DNA of 42,969 nt from Deltaproteobacteria bacterium (GCA_023381755.1 JAMCUF010000005.1:1-42969), one strand, 5' to 3'. Positions 8,946-18,942 are shown, counted from the first letter of the stretch. A program made the numbers and translations. The notes: generated by a model from the letters alone, not told the origin.

Positions 8946-9848
8946 GTGCAATATACCATCAAAAGCCTGGATTTTCAACATTTAATATTTAAGCTCCAGA
9001 ATTTTTGGTCTAATTTTGGCTGTGTTATTCTCCAGCCTTACGATATGGAGGTTGGCGCCGCTACTTTTGCGCCATACACCTTTCTTAGATGTTTAAAAGT
9101 GGGCGGCTGGAGGGTTGCCTATGTCCAGCCCTCAAGAAGGCCTGCCGATGGAAGATACGGCCAAAACCCGAATAGACTCGGAAGGTATTATCAGTTTCAG
9201 GTGATTATTCAGCCTTATATAAAAAATATTCAAGGGATTTATCTTAAAAGCTTGGAAAGTGTGGGTATTAGCCCCGATATGCATGATATAAGGTTTGTGG
9301 AGGACGACTGGGAATCTCCGACTCTGGGAGCATGGGGCCTTGGATGGGAGGTATGGCTTGACGGCATGGAGATTACGCAGTTTACTTATTTTCAGCAGAT
9401 TGGCGGCATCTCTCTTGATGAGCCCGCAATCGAAATTACTTATGGATTAGAAAGAATTGCAATGTATCTTCAGGATAAGGATAACGTTTTTGATTTGAGG
9501 TGGAATAAAGATCTAAGCTACGGCGATATTCATAAAGATGACGAGTTTCAATTTTCCAAATACAGCTTTGAATTTGCGGACGGAGAAACATTGTTTACAC
9601 TTTTCGGTATTTATGAAAAGGAATCAAAAAGGCTTCTTTTATTGGAAAATACGGAGCTTATTAAACCAGCCTATGAATATTGCCTCAAATGTTCCCATGT
9701 TTTTAATTTATTGGACTCAAGAGGACTTATAAGCGTTTCTGAAAGAATGAATTATATATTAAGGGTTAGAAGTTTAGCCGAGGGTTGCGCAAAACTTTAT
9801 ATAAATAATACAAATAAGGATAATCAAATCTTAAACGGTAAAAGTTAA
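8946..9848 (+). CDS. glyQ: Glycine-tRNA ligase alpha subunit
   Basis: This is the catalytic alpha chain of the tetrameric (alpha2-beta2) bacterial glycyl-tRNA synthetase, 300 residues. Family motifs are dense: [61 protein letters not shown] and [11 protein letters not shown]. The start is unusual. The only standard start codon in range is GTG 8946, and its G is the last base of the sole Shine-Dalgarno-like sequence, AAGGAG (8941-8946). No ATG, GTG or TTG lies at the normal distance downstream before the conserved [12 protein letters not shown]. The stop codon overlaps the glyS start (TAATG), implying coupled translation. Confidence 0.95.
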   Translation: MQYTIKSLDFQHLIFKLQNFWSNFGCVILQPYDMEVGAATFAPYTFLRCLKVGGWRVAYVQPSRRPADGRYGQNPNRLGRYYQFQVIIQPYIKNIQGIYLKSLESVGISPDMHDIRFVEDDWESPTLGAWGLGWEVWLDGMEITQFTYFQQIGGISLDEPAIEITYGLERIAMYLQDKDNVFDLRWNKDLSYGDIHKDDEFQFSKYSFEFADGETLFTLFGIYEKESKRLLLLENTELIKPAYEYCLKCSHVFNLLDSRGLISVSERMNYILRVRSLAEGCAKLYINNTNKDNQILNGKS

Positions 9849-11965
9849 TGAGCGAGTTTCTTTTGGAAATTGGTTCGGGAGAACTTCCTTATAGCGAAGT
9901 AAAGGATATTCCCGCCGCGCTTTCGGACCGCCTTCAAGGTTTTTTTGAAAAAGATATATCGCTTCAGGAAAAACCATATATTCAATCATTTTCTACGCCA
10001 AGACGCGTTGTTGCTTTCATTAGACACCTGCCTTTAAAAACGCCGGACAGGGAAATAGAGGTTATAGGCCCTCCCCTTAATATATCTTATCATGGGGATG
10101 TGCCGGCCATGCCTTTAACCCAATTTATGAAAAGAAATGGGGTATCAAATCGCAAAAAGTTATATGTAATTAACCAAAAAAGAGGCCATTATGTGGCGTA
10201 TAAAAAGCTTATAAAAGGAAGATTATTAAAAGACCTCTTAAGCGAAAATATGCCAAACATTATTAAGAATCTTCCCTTTAAGAGGTCCATGTTTTGGTTA
10301 AATAAGGATGTCCGTTACCCAAGGCCAATTTTATGGATATTATCGCTTTTTGACGGGAAACCCCTCAGGTTTTATTACGGGGATATTAAGGCGGCAGGCT
10401 ACACTTGTCTTATAAGAAGGGGTTCGTACAAAACGTTATATACGAAAGTCAACAATTCAAAGGATTATTTTAAGCTGATTTCTTCAAACGGAATTATCCT
10501 AAAAAATGAGGACAGGAGGGCATTTATAGAAAAAGAGCTTGAAGTTATTTCCGGAAAATTAAATGCCGGCATAGTCGAATATGAAGATGACTTTATAAAT
10601 GAAATCGTCGGGCTGACTGAAACGCCGCACGCTATTACAGGCAATTTTGACAAAAAGTTTTTGCCTATCCCGAAAGAACTCTTGTCAATCGTTATGCGCA
10701 AACATCAGCGGTTTTTCCCTTTAAAAAATAAGGATAATTTGATGCCGTCTTTTATAGGTATCGCAAATATTGCACCAGATAATTTGCAAACGGATAGGCA
10801 GGAATTAGAAGACAACGTTCGCGCCGGTTATTCGAGGGTTTTGGCGGCAAGACTTGCCGATGCCGATTTTTTTTATAAAGAGGATATTAAAAAACCGCTC
10901 TCATATTTTATAGAAAAGACTAAGGATATTCTATTTTACGAAGGTTTAGGATCATACGCGGATAAGATGGAAAGGGTGAGGAGTTTAGGATTATTTATAG
11001 CTAAGGAATATAATTTTGCCAAAGATGACGTATCGGAATTTAGCCATGCGGCGAACTTATTAAAATTCGATCTTGCAACCAATGTTGTGCATGAATTTCC
11101 GGAGATGCAGGGAATAGCGGGCAGAATTTATGCAAAAAGGGTAAAAGAAAAGGGGGCCGTATCTTTGGCAATAGAAGAACATTACTACCCAGTAGTTAAA
11201 GCTAAAAAAAGGGTTATGCCGTCGAATAATCTATCGGCTTTATGCTCCTTATCCGATAAATTCGACACAATTTTTTCGTTTGTGATGTTGAAAAGGCTTC
11301 CGGGGGGCGAATCGGATCCTTTTTATTTAAGAAGGGCTATGATAGGAATGATAGAGATCATTTTGGAAAAAAAATATATTATTCAGATGGAACCGGTTTT
11401 TAATTTTTATTTTAATAATTTTTTTAAGGAGAAAAAGCTTAATTTAAATGAATTAAAAACATCTTTTATTAATTTTGCAAATGCAAGATTTAAAAATTTT
11501 CTTATGTCTTTAGGATATAAAGCAGATGAAATAGCATCCGTAACCTCCGAAGATAGCGCCTACGATTTTTATACATCGTATTTAAGGATAGACTTCATTT
11601 CTAAGCATAAGCTGCACGAGGAATTTTACGAATTGTCCCAGGCATATAAACGAATTAACAACATTACTTTAAGTTATGGAAATATTTTGGATTTTGACGT
11701 TAATAAACTCGCCTTACCCGGCGAAATTCATCTTTATAAAACATTTGAGGCCGTTAAAAGAGAGACTGTTTCTTTCTTGAAAAAAAATGATTATTTTAAG
11801 GTTATGGATCATTTTTATACCCTTGTAAAACCTATTAATATTTTTTTTGACGGTGTTTTAGTGTTAACCGATGACGAAGATGTAAAAAACTCAAGATTGG
11901 GGCTGTTGAACAATATCTTGAATTTGCTTAAAAATCTTTGCAATTTTTCAAGTTTATCTTATTAA
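9848..11965 (+). CDS. glyS: Glycine-tRNA ligase beta subunit
   Basis: This 705-residue subunit supplies the tRNA-binding part of the alpha2-beta2 enzyme. It begins LLEIGSGELPYSEV (family LLEIGTEELP), and includes FSTPRRVVAFI, KRSMFW, a VMRKHQRFFPL segment, and an HD-like region with YADKMERV and DLATNVVHEFPEMQG. The C-terminal anticodon-binding-like domain ends with FFDGVLVLTDDEDVKNSRLGLL. The length is near 690-700 as expected. Its ATG overlaps the glyQ stop by one base. A 55-base gap with a likely promoter separates it from ppdK. Confidence 0.95.
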   Translation: MSEFLLEIGSGELPYSEVKDIPAALSDRLQGFFEKDISLQEKPYIQSFSTPRRVVAFIRHLPLKTPDREIEVIGPPLNISYHGDVPAMPLTQFMKRNGVSNRKKLYVINQKRGHYVAYKKLIKGRLLKDLLSENMPNIIKNLPFKRSMFWLNKDVRYPRPILWILSLFDGKPLRFYYGDIKAAGYTCLIRRGSYKTLYTKVNNSKDYFKLISSNGIILKNEDRRAFIEKELEVISGKLNAGIVEYEDDFINEIVGLTETPHAITGNFDKKFLPIPKELLSIVMRKHQRFFPLKNKDNLMPSFIGIANIAPDNLQTDRQELEDNVRAGYSRVLAARLADADFFYKEDIKKPLSYFIEKTKDILFYEGLGSYADKMERVRSLGLFIAKEYNFAKDDVSEFSHAANLLKFDLATNVVHEFPEMQGIAGRIYAKRVKEKGAVSLAIEEHYYPVVKAKKRVMPSNNLSALCSLSDKFDTIFSFVMLKRLPGGESDPFYLRRAMIGMIEIILEKKYIIQMEPVFNFYFNNFFKEKKLNLNELKTSFINFANARFKNFLMSLGYKADEIASVTSEDSAYDFYTSYLRIDFISKHKLHEEFYELSQAYKRINNITLSYGNILDFDVNKLALPGEIHLYKTFEAVKRETVSFLKKNDYFKVMDHFYTLVKPINIFFDGVLVLTDDEDVKNSRLGLLNNILNLLKNLCNFSSLSY

Positions 11966-11967
11966 TT

Positions 11968-11995
11968 TTGATTTATTTCATTTATCTTGTATAAA
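11968..11995 (+). promoter_or_regulatory. Candidate sigma-70 promoter of ppdK
   Basis: TTGATT (11968-11973) and TATAAA (11990-11995) are 16 bases apart, directly upstream of the ppdK ribosome site. The leader would be only about 20 bases long. Confidence 0.4.
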
Positions 11996-12020
11996 AATTA
12001 CATTTTGCTTGGAGGATGTT

Positions 12021-14672
12021 ATGGCTAAGTATGTCTATTTTTTTGGAAACAAGAAAGCCGACGGCGGAGGTTCGATGAAAAATCTTCTTGGCGGCAAGGG
12101 AGCGGGGCTTGCCGAAATGACAAATATCGGGATAAGGGTGCCTTCCGGTTTTACCATAACTACGGAGGTTTGTACATACTATTATAAACATAACAAAAAA
12201 TATCCCGAAGAGTTAAGGCATGAAGTTATTAAGAGCCTCAAAATGGTTGAGGAAGCGATGGGCGCGAGGTTTGGCGACGCTTCAAATCCTCTTTTGGTTT
12301 CCGTTAGAAGCGGCGCAAGGATTTCCATGCCGGGTATGATGGATACAGTTCTTAATTTAGGATTAAACGACGAAACGGTTAAAGGGCTTATAAGGAAATC
12401 AAAAAACGAAAGATTTGCTTACGATACATACAGAAGATTTGTTCAGATGTTCTCGAATGTGGTTTTAGGCATAAATTCCGGTATTATGGAATCCATTCTC
12501 GAAAAGAAAAAGAAAGAAAAAAATGTTCAAAATGACGGCGAGATTAGTCCCGGTGATATAAAAGACCTTGTTTATGAATTCAAGGATGTAGTTAAAAAAG
12601 AAAAGGGCATAACTTTTCCCGATGACCCCGAGGCGCAATTGTGGATGGGGATATCCGCGGTACTTGAGTCGTGGAATGTGCCGAGGGCTATCACTTATAG
12701 AAAGCTCAACAAAATTCCCGATGATTGGGGAACGGCCGTAAATGTGGTTTCCATGGTATATGGAAACATGGGGGATACATCCGCAACCGGCGTAGCTTTT
12801 ACAAGGAACCCGTCAACCGGAGAAAATGGTTTTTATGGAGAGTATCTTATAAATGCCCAGGGAGAGGATGTTGTTGCCGGGACTAGAACTCCTCAACCCG
12901 TAAATGAATTATCAAAGAAGAATCCAAGCGATGTTTCGCTTGAGCGTGCAATGCCTTTGGTATATAAGGACCTTCTGGAGTACGCAAGGCTTTTAGAAAA
13001 TCACTATAAGGATATGCTTGACTTAGAATTTACTATACAGGAAGGTATTCTCTATATGCTTCAGGTTAGGACAGGCAAAAGGACAGCTAAGGCCGCCATA
13101 AGTATAGCCGTGGATATGGAAAAAGAAGGAATGATAGATAAAAAAACAGCCGTCTTAAGAATAGACCCCGGCTCCATTGCTCAATTAATGTACCCTACGG
13201 TGGATTTAAAATCTAAAAAAGATGTTTTGGCGAAAGGGTTGCCCGCCTCTCCGGGCGCCGCAAGCGGAGAAATTGTTTTTTCGGCGGAAGAAGCGGATGA
13301 AGAGACAAAAAAGGGGAAAAAGGTGATATTAGTCAGGATGGAAACCTCGCCGGAAGATATTCACGGAATGAGTATTGCGGAAGGAATCCTTACGGCAAGA
13401 GGGGGAATGACGTCTCATGCAGCTGTTGTTGCAAGGGGAATGGGAAAATGCGCGATAACGGGTTGTTCTTCGCTTGAAATAAATGAAAAAAAGGAAGAAA
13501 TAATCGTTGAAAACAGGCTGATAAAAAAAGGCGATATTATAACTTTGAACGGTTCAAACGGGGAAGTTTACCGGGGTTTTGTAAAGCTGGTAACCCCGGA
13601 GATAAATGAGGATTTTATAACCGTCATGAATTTTGCAAATATGTTCAGAAAATTAAGAATAAGGGCAAACGCCGATACCCCGGAGGATGCCAAGGTTGCC
13701 AGAAGTTACGGTGCCGAAGGAATCGGGCTTTGCAGGACAGAACATATGTTTTTTAAAGGGGATAGGATAAAAGCTGTCAGGGAGATGATACTTGCAGGTA
13801 CGGCGGAAGAGAGGCAAAAAGCCTTGGAGAAGCTGTTGCCGATGCAGAAGTCCGATTTTATAGAACTATACAATGAAATGAAAGGATATTCCGTTAATAT
13901 CCGTTTGCTTGACCCGCCGCTTCATGAATTTTTGCCGAACACGGATGAGGAGATAAAGGAGCTCTCAGATATTATGAATGTGCCGTATGAAAGGCTAAAG
14001 ACAAAGGTTGTATCGCTTCATGAGGTTAATCCTATGCTTGGTCATAGGGGGTGCAGGCTTGGGGTTAGCTATCCCGAGATTTATGAAATGCAGGTTCAGG
14101 CCATTATGGAAGCGGCATGCGAATTCCATAAAAGTGGAAATGTTATAATTCCGGAAATCATGATTCCCGTCGTCGGTATCTATGAAGAGATAAAATTGTT
14201 AAAGGAATTAGTCGTTAAAAAAGCCAATGACGTTATGTTGAAATATAGGCTTAAACTTAAGTTTCTTGTGGGAACGATGATTGAACTTCCCCGGGCATGT
14301 ATGGTTGCGAATGAAATTGCGAAAGAGGCAGAGTTTTTTTCTTTCGGAACAAACGATTTAACGCAGACCGTTTTTGGCTTTTCAAGGGATGATATAGGCT
14401 CATTTTTACCGGATTATTTAAATAAAAATATTTTAAAGGCCGATCCGTTTATCGAACTTGACAGGAATGGTGTCGGCGAACTTATGAAGATTGCCGTGCA
14501 AAAGGGGACGCAGGCGAGGCCGGATATTAAACTTGGAATATGTGGAGAACATGGCGGAGACCCCGGCTCCATTGAATTTTGCCATAACTTAAATCTCGAT
14601 TATGTAAGTTGCTCCCCTTACAGGGTTCCCGTGGCAATTATCTCTGCCGCTCATGCGTGCCTTAAGAATTAG
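12021..14672 (+). CDS. ppdK: Pyruvate, phosphate dikinase
   Basis: This enzyme interconverts pyruvate + ATP + Pi and phosphoenolpyruvate + AMP + PPi. From ATG 12021 it has 883 residues. The nucleotide-binding domain includes NLLGGKGAGLAEM and VRSGARISMPGMMDT. The phosphohistidine domain has GGMTSHAAVVARGMG with H466. The PEP/pyruvate barrel includes EGIGLCRTEHMFF and FSFGTNDLTQT, with the catalytic Cys in GICGEHGG (C841). I prefer ATG 12021 over the in-frame TTG 12009 because GGAGG (12011-12015) is well placed for the ATG and would lie inside the longer version. With acetate import upstream it probably supports PEP formation. The next gene follows by 9 bases. Confidence 0.97.
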   Translation: MAKYVYFFGNKKADGGGSMKNLLGGKGAGLAEMTNIGIRVPSGFTITTEVCTYYYKHNKKYPEELRHEVIKSLKMVEEAMGARFGDASNPLLVSVRSGARISMPGMMDTVLNLGLNDETVKGLIRKSKNERFAYDTYRRFVQMFSNVVLGINSGIMESILEKKKKEKNVQNDGEISPGDIKDLVYEFKDVVKKEKGITFPDDPEAQLWMGISAVLESWNVPRAITYRKLNKIPDDWGTAVNVVSMVYGNMGDTSATGVAFTRNPSTGENGFYGEYLINAQGEDVVAGTRTPQPVNELSKKNPSDVSLERAMPLVYKDLLEYARLLENHYKDMLDLEFTIQEGILYMLQVRTGKRTAKAAISIAVDMEKEGMIDKKTAVLRIDPGSIAQLMYPTVDLKSKKDVLAKGLPASPGAASGEIVFSAEEADEETKKGKKVILVRMETSPEDIHGMSIAEGILTARGGMTSHAAVVARGMGKCAITGCSSLEINEKKEEIIVENRLIKKGDIITLNGSNGEVYRGFVKLVTPEINEDFITVMNFANMFRKLRIRANADTPEDAKVARSYGAEGIGLCRTEHMFFKGDRIKAVREMILAGTAEERQKALEKLLPMQKSDFIELYNEMKGYSVNIRLLDPPLHEFLPNTDEEIKELSDIMNVPYERLKTKVVSLHEVNPMLGHRGCRLGVSYPEIYEMQVQAIMEAACEFHKSGNVIIPEIMIPVVGIYEEIKLLKELVVKKANDVMLKYRLKLKFLVGTMIELPRACMVANEIAKEAEFFSFGTNDLTQTVFGFSRDDIGSFLPDYLNKNILKADPFIELDRNGVGELMKIAVQKGTQARPDIKLGICGEHGGDPGSIEFCHNLNLDYVSCSPYRVPVAIISAAHACLKN

Positions 14673-14681
14673 AGTCGAAAT

Positions 14682-15743
14682 TTGAATTTAAATTTGGATG
14701 CGGAAAATAATATTTACGAAAGACAGGGATATAAAAAAGGTGCCTTAACGGCATTTGCCCTGGAGGCTGCCTTTTCGCTTAATTCCCAAAATGGTTTGTC
14801 GGTTTTTTTATGCGGCGATTATTCATCGGCAAGGGATTTATATAAAAATTTAACATTTTTTGAAAATACCTTATTATTAATTAATCCTTTATTAAAGAAA
14901 AAAAAGGTTTTTTTTTGCGAAGAGATTATTCCGATAAGCCTGTTGTATAATATAAAGACGGAAAAAGACGCTGTCATAGTTTTAACCCCCACCTCTTTTT
15001 TTTCCAAAGTTCCCGAATTTGACATTATTTCAAAATCATTAATAAACATCAAAAAGGGCTTTACATTTTCCAGGGATAAACTTATCTCTATCCTGTTATC
15101 TTACGGCTACGAACAAGTAAATCAGATTGAAAATCAAAAGGAGTTTGCGGTTAGAGGCGAAATAATAGATGTCTTTAATGCGGAAGATTTCTGTCCGGTC
15201 AGGATCGATTTTTTTGACGAAACAGTGGAAGATATAAGGTATTTCGATTTAAATACCCAAAGGAGTTTCAAAAATATAGACGGCTTTATCATATTTCCCG
15301 TTAAAGAAGACATCTACGAAAGAAACCTGAATTTATTGGATATTGCCGATAATCCCGTCTTATATGTGGAAAAACTCAATGCCGAACTTCAAAATCTTTT
15401 GAATCAAGGTATTAAAGGTATTGATAGTGTTAATAATAAAATCCTTTACACCGGGAGTTTAAATGAACCAAAAGAATTATTTTATTACGACCTTAATGAA
15501 TTAAAAATATGGCGCGGCGACGGGGATTATGAAAATTCCAAGAATTTATTTTATTCCTTTGGGGGTTTCAGTAATATAAATTTTATTAAAAATTTTAAAT
15601 ATAAAAATGGACAGCTGAATTTAAAATTGATAAAAAGGGTATTTTCCAGATTAGTCCTGAAAAATTACTTAATAATTTTAGTTTCTAAAAACGAAATTCA
15701 TCGCCAAAGGTTAAAAGATATTTTTACCTCTATCCGGGTTTAA
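14682..15743 (+). CDS. mfd: Transcription-repair coupling factor Mfd, N-terminal fragment
   Basis: This 353-residue piece matches the N-terminal UvrB-like module of Mfd. It has a helix-rich start (KGALTAFALEAAFSLN), YEQVNQIENQKEFAVRGEIIDVF near residues 146-168, and FCPVRIDFFDETVEDIRYFD, all typical of domains 1a, 2 and 1b. The TTG start at 14682 has no good ribosome site. It ends at TAA 15741-15743. The same frame then meets TAG at 15750 and is open again through the rest of Mfd, so this is one gene cut by two in-frame stops. The fragment would bind UvrA but lacks the RNA polymerase-interacting domain and translocase. Confidence 0.8.
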   Translation: MNLNLDAENNIYERQGYKKGALTAFALEAAFSLNSQNGLSVFLCGDYSSARDLYKNLTFFENTLLLINPLLKKKKVFFCEEIIPISLLYNIKTEKDAVIVLTPTSFFSKVPEFDIISKSLINIKKGFTFSRDKLISILLSYGYEQVNQIENQKEFAVRGEIIDVFNAEDFCPVRIDFFDETVEDIRYFDLNTQRSFKNIDGFIIFPVKEDIYERNLNLLDIADNPVLYVEKLNAELQNLLNQGIKGIDSVNNKILYTGSLNEPKELFYYDLNELKIWRGDGDYENSKNLFYSFGGFSNINFIKNFKYKNGQLNLKLIKRVFSRLVLKNYLIILVSKNEIHRQRLKDIFTSIRV

Positions 15744-15754
15744 GCAGATTAGGC
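15734..15754 (+). repeat. Short direct repeat at the mfd break (copy 1; copy 2 at 16116-16136)
   Basis: Bases 15734-15754 and 16116-16136 match at 20 of 21 positions. Copy 2 is in frame in mfd and codes PGLSRLG, a normal Mfd segment. Copy 1 reads PGLSRLGGKQ in a different frame, and in the mfd frame it contributes the TAA and TAG stops. The first copy therefore looks like a misplaced piece of mfd sequence. Confidence 0.75.
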
Positions 15755-17954
15755 GGAAAGCAGGTTTCATATCGTTATTGGTGAAATTTCAGCCGGAATC
15801 ATATCTAAAAAACATAAACTCTTCATATTTACGGGCGAAGAGCTTTTCAGGGAACATATTAACTTAATCGAAGAGTTGCCGCACAAGGGTTCGAAACCGG
15901 ATTTTTTTAATGGAATAAGTGAGATTGAGCCGGGCGACTTTGCGGTTCACAATGAATTTGGCATAGCAAAATTTACCGGGATAAAAAAGATCGCCTCAAG
16001 CGGCATAATATCGGACTATTTCGGACTGGTTTTCGAAGGCGGAGACAAGGTTTTTGTTCCTGCGGGCAAGATTTATTTAATTCATAAATATATTGCCGCT
16101 TCGGGGGAAAATTTACCGGGATTAAGCAGATTAGGCAGTAAATCATGGGAAAGGACGAAAATAAGGGCTAAAGAAAAAATTAAGGAAATTGCCGAGGATC
16201 TAAAAGTACTATACGCTAAAAGAATGACCCAGAGGGGATTTGCTTTTTCGGAAGAGGATGAAATTTACAGAGAGTTTGAAGAAAGTTTTGAATTTGAAGA
16301 AACCGGGGACCAGGCAAGCGCAATTAAAGATGTTCTATCGGATATGCGTCTTAATAAGCCTATGGATAGGTTAATATGCGGCGATGCGGGTTACGGAAAG
16401 ACGGAAGTGGCAATTAGAGCGGCATTTAAAGCTTCCATGGATGGGAAACAGGTGGCGTTTATTGCTCCCACAACCCTTTTAGTGGAGCAGCATTTCAATA
16501 ATTTTAAAAAAAGGTTCGAAAAATATCCGGTTAAAATAGCCTGCATCTCGAGATTTGTTGGCAAAAGCGAGGAAAACAAAATCTTGGACCGGATTAAAAG
16601 CGGAGAAATTGATATAGTAATAGGAACGCATAAACTTTTATCCGAAAAAATTAAATTTAATGATATCGGCCTTCTGATTATCGATGAAGAGCAAAAGTTT
16701 GGAGTGCTGCAGAAAGAGAGAATAAAAGAAATACGTTCTTCTATTGACGTCCTTGCCATGAGTGCCACTCCCATTCCAAGAACCTTATACCTTTCTCTGT
16801 CGGGTATCAGGGATTTAAGTATAATTAACACCCCTCCCGCGGGAAGGAAGAATATTATCACCGATATAGCCGAATATAACGATAGAATTATTAAAGATGC
16901 TGTTTTTAAGGAACTCAGAAGGGGCGGCCAGGTTTATTTTATAGACAATAGAATATTGCATTTAGAAGAAACGTTTAAAAAGATTAAAAAAATAATGCCG
17001 GATATAAGAATCGGTATCGTTCACGGGAGGCTTAGCTCTAATAATATCGAAGATGTCATGCACCTTTTTTACAACAAAAGATATGATATGCTTCTTAGCA
17101 CATCGATAATTGAATCAGGTCTTGATAACCCCAATGTTAATACGATCATTATAAATAATGCCGAAAATATGGGCTTAAGCCAGCTGTACCAGTTGCGCGG
17201 AAGGGTTGGAAGGTTTCATTTTCAGGCTTATTGCCTGCTTATAATCGGGTGCGGTTTGGGCAATTTAACAGACGAACAAAGAAAAAGGCTTAATGCCCTG
17301 AATGAATATGGCAAACTTGGGGCAGGTCTTAAGCTTGCCATGGCGGACCTGGAAATAAGGGGGGCAGGCAATATTCTTGGAGGGGCACAGTCCGGGCACA
17401 TAGATGCCGTTGGACTTGAAATGTGCATGCAGATGCTTAAAGAGGAAGTCGAAAAAATTAGGAATGTTATTCTTCCGTCCCAAATAAACCCGGAGGTAAA
17501 AATTAATTTATCTTTACATATCCCGGATTCTTATATAAGCGACGGCAAAATAAAATTATCTATTTACAGAAAGCTCGCAAATTGCAATAGCATGGACGAT
17601 GTTTACGCCCTGCGGTCGGAGCTTGCCGACAGGTTCGGAAAAATTCCTGACCCGGTGAAAAATATTCTATCGGTAGAAGAATTAAAGGTTTATATGAAAA
17701 ATTCAAAGGTTAAACTTTTGGAGGTAAAAGAAAACGAGTGCATAATCGAATTTCATGATTCGGCAAAGGCCATTTCCAATGCCTTAATCAGGTTTGTGAA
17801 CGACAAAGACGTCTCGAGGGAATTTGTTATAAACTTTCTCGGAGAATTTATAATTAGACTCAGGTTAAAAAACGGAGTGAAACTTTCAGACAGGCTTAGT
17901 GTTCCTAAAATTATCTTGCAACAATTATATAGCTATGTTAAGATTTTAAATTAA
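15753..17954 (+). CDS. mfd: Transcription-repair coupling factor Mfd, RID and translocase fragment
   Basis: The mfd frame is open from just after TAG 15750, and the first usual start codon in the clear is TTG 15876 (692 residues). Coding similarity begins at once with FHIVIGEISAG and IFTGEELF. Then follow the RNA polymerase-interacting domain (EPGDFAVHNEFGIAKF, with LSRLGSKSWERTK), the Walker A GDAGYGKTEVA, the DEEQKFG box, SATPIPRTL, the QLRGRVGR motif and the C-terminal TRCF domain. Mfd is an ATP-driven translocase that removes stalled RNA polymerase and recruits UvrA, and uvrA lies downstream. Whether this half is translated separately, or the gene is dead, or the break is a sequence error cannot be told here. 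Confidence 0.85.
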   Translation, partial: AESRFHIVIGEISAGIISKKHKLFIFTGEELFREHINLIEELPHKGSKPDFFNGISEIEPGDFAVHNEFGIAKFTGIKKIASSGIISDYFGLVFEGGDKVFVPAGKIYLIHKYIAASGENLPGLSRLGSKSWERTKIRAKEKIKEIAEDLKVLYAKRMTQRGFAFSEEDEIYREFEESFEFEETGDQASAIKDVLSDMRLNKPMDRLICGDAGYGKTEVAIRAAFKASMDGKQVAFIAPTTLLVEQHFNNFKKRFEKYPVKIACISRFVGKSEENKILDRIKSGEIDIVIGTHKLLSEKIKFNDIGLLIIDEEQKFGVLQKERIKEIRSSIDVLAMSATPIPRTLYLSLSGIRDLSIINTPPAGRKNIITDIAEYNDRIIKDAVFKELRRGGQVYFIDNRILHLEETFKKIKKIMPDIRIGIVHGRLSSNNIEDVMHLFYNKRYDMLLSTSIIESGLDNPNVNTIIINNAENMGLSQLYQLRGRVGRFHFQAYCLLIIGCGLGNLTDEQRKRLNALNEYGKLGAGLKLAMADLEIRGAGNILGGAQSGHIDAVGLEMCMQMLKEEVEKIRNVILPSQINPEVKINLSLHIPDSYISDGKIKLSIYRKLANCNSMDDVYALRSELADRFGKIPDPVKNILSVEELKVYMKNSKVKLLEVKENECIIEFHDSAKAISNALIRFVNDKDVSREFVINFLGEFIIRLRLKNGVKLSDRLSVPKIILQQLYSYVKILN

Positions 17955-18003
17955 ATATTCAAATAAATATTCAATTCGCGTATTAACATATTCAGAGGGA
18001 AAA

Positions 18004-18939
18004 ATGAAATTGAAAATTGGCAGTGTTCAAAGATTTAAAATTAAAGGCGGGGTTTTATTTATAGCATTATTTGCGGTTGTAATTTCCGTAAGTCTTTACG
18101 GTTGTGCCAAAAAAAGCGTTCCGTCTTCGAAAGTAATTGCCACGGTTGGCGAAAAGCCTATAACGGTTGGCGAGTTTAAATCTGAAATCGCCAAATTGCC
18201 GCCGAATTTAGCTGCTTATCTCCAAACTCCCGCAGGTTCGAAGAAACTGCTTAAAAGCCTTGTTGACAGACAGCTATTGGTTAATGAAGCCATTAAAGAG
18301 GGTATTAATAGATCTAAAGCTTATAATTCACAAGTTTCCGATTTTAAAAAAGGTCTTTTGGTACAGCTTCTTTTACAAAATGAGGTCGCAAACAAAGTCC
18401 TGGTAACAACGGCTGATGCAAAAGCCTACTATAAAAAACATTTCTTAAGTTTTAACCTTCCGTTAAAGATTAATGTGAGCTATATACAGTCAAATTCGCT
18501 CAAACGGGCTCAAACTGCGTACAACCTGCTTAAAAGCGGGAAGCAGTTTGCCGCTGTTGCGCGAAAGTATTCAACCGCGCCAAATGCAAAATCTGGAGGA
18601 ATTTTGGGATGGATTAAATTTGAACAAACAACGCCCGTATTTAACAATGCCGCCTTTAGCCTTCACAAAATAGGGGAGTATTCAAATATTGTTAGAGTTG
18701 GAAATAATTTCGATATAATAATGCTTAATAATATAATAGCGGGTAAGCCCAAACCGTTTTCCAAGGTAAAGAACAATATTATTATTATGATGAAACAAAA
18801 GGAGTCGGCCAAAACTCTTGAAAGCTTTGTAAAAAAGTTAAGGGCTAAATCGAATGTTAAATACTTTTACAATAATTTGCCGACCTTTAAGTCCGCTCCT
18901 CAAAAAAAGGTTACCTTAGGTAGTAAAAAACAAGGGTAA
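18004..18939 (+). CDS. PpiC-type peptidyl-prolyl isomerase, probable lipoprotein
   Basis: This is a 311-residue exported parvulin-type folding factor. A basic N-terminus and hydrophobic stretch (about 17-33) lead to a lipobox-like LYGC with Cys at about 34, so it is probably a lipoprotein. A SurA-like N-terminal helical domain follows, then a PpiC domain with NVSYIQ, a KYSTAPNAKSGGILGWI stretch and FSLHKIGEYS. The C-terminus is basic. It starts 49 bases after mfd and is 3 bases from the surA-like gene, so the two act together in the periplasm. The tyrosine in the lipobox is uncommon. Confidence 0.85.
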   Translation: MKLKIGSVQRFKIKGGVLFIALFAVVISVSLYGCAKKSVPSSKVIATVGEKPITVGEFKSEIAKLPPNLAAYLQTPAGSKKLLKSLVDRQLLVNEAIKEGINRSKAYNSQVSDFKKGLLVQLLLQNEVANKVLVTTADAKAYYKKHFLSFNLPLKINVSYIQSNSLKRAQTAYNLLKSGKQFAAVARKYSTAPNAKSGGILGWIKFEQTTPVFNNAAFSLHKIGEYSNIVRVGNNFDIIMLNNIIAGKPKPFSKVKNNIIIMMKQKESAKTLESFVKKLRAKSNVKYFYNNLPTFKSAPQKKVTLGSKKQG

Positions 18940-18942
18940 AAT

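Noticed and set aside
12009-12020. TTG 12009 as the start of ppdK
   Set aside because: The GGAGG at 12011-12015 would be inside the gene, while it is ideally placed for ATG 12021.
15736-15742. GGGTTTA slippery-type heptamer at the mfd break, suggesting programmed -1 frameshifting
   Set aside because: The heptamer is in the wrong phase for the mfd frame, and both halves of mfd are in the same frame, so a single -1 shift would not join them.
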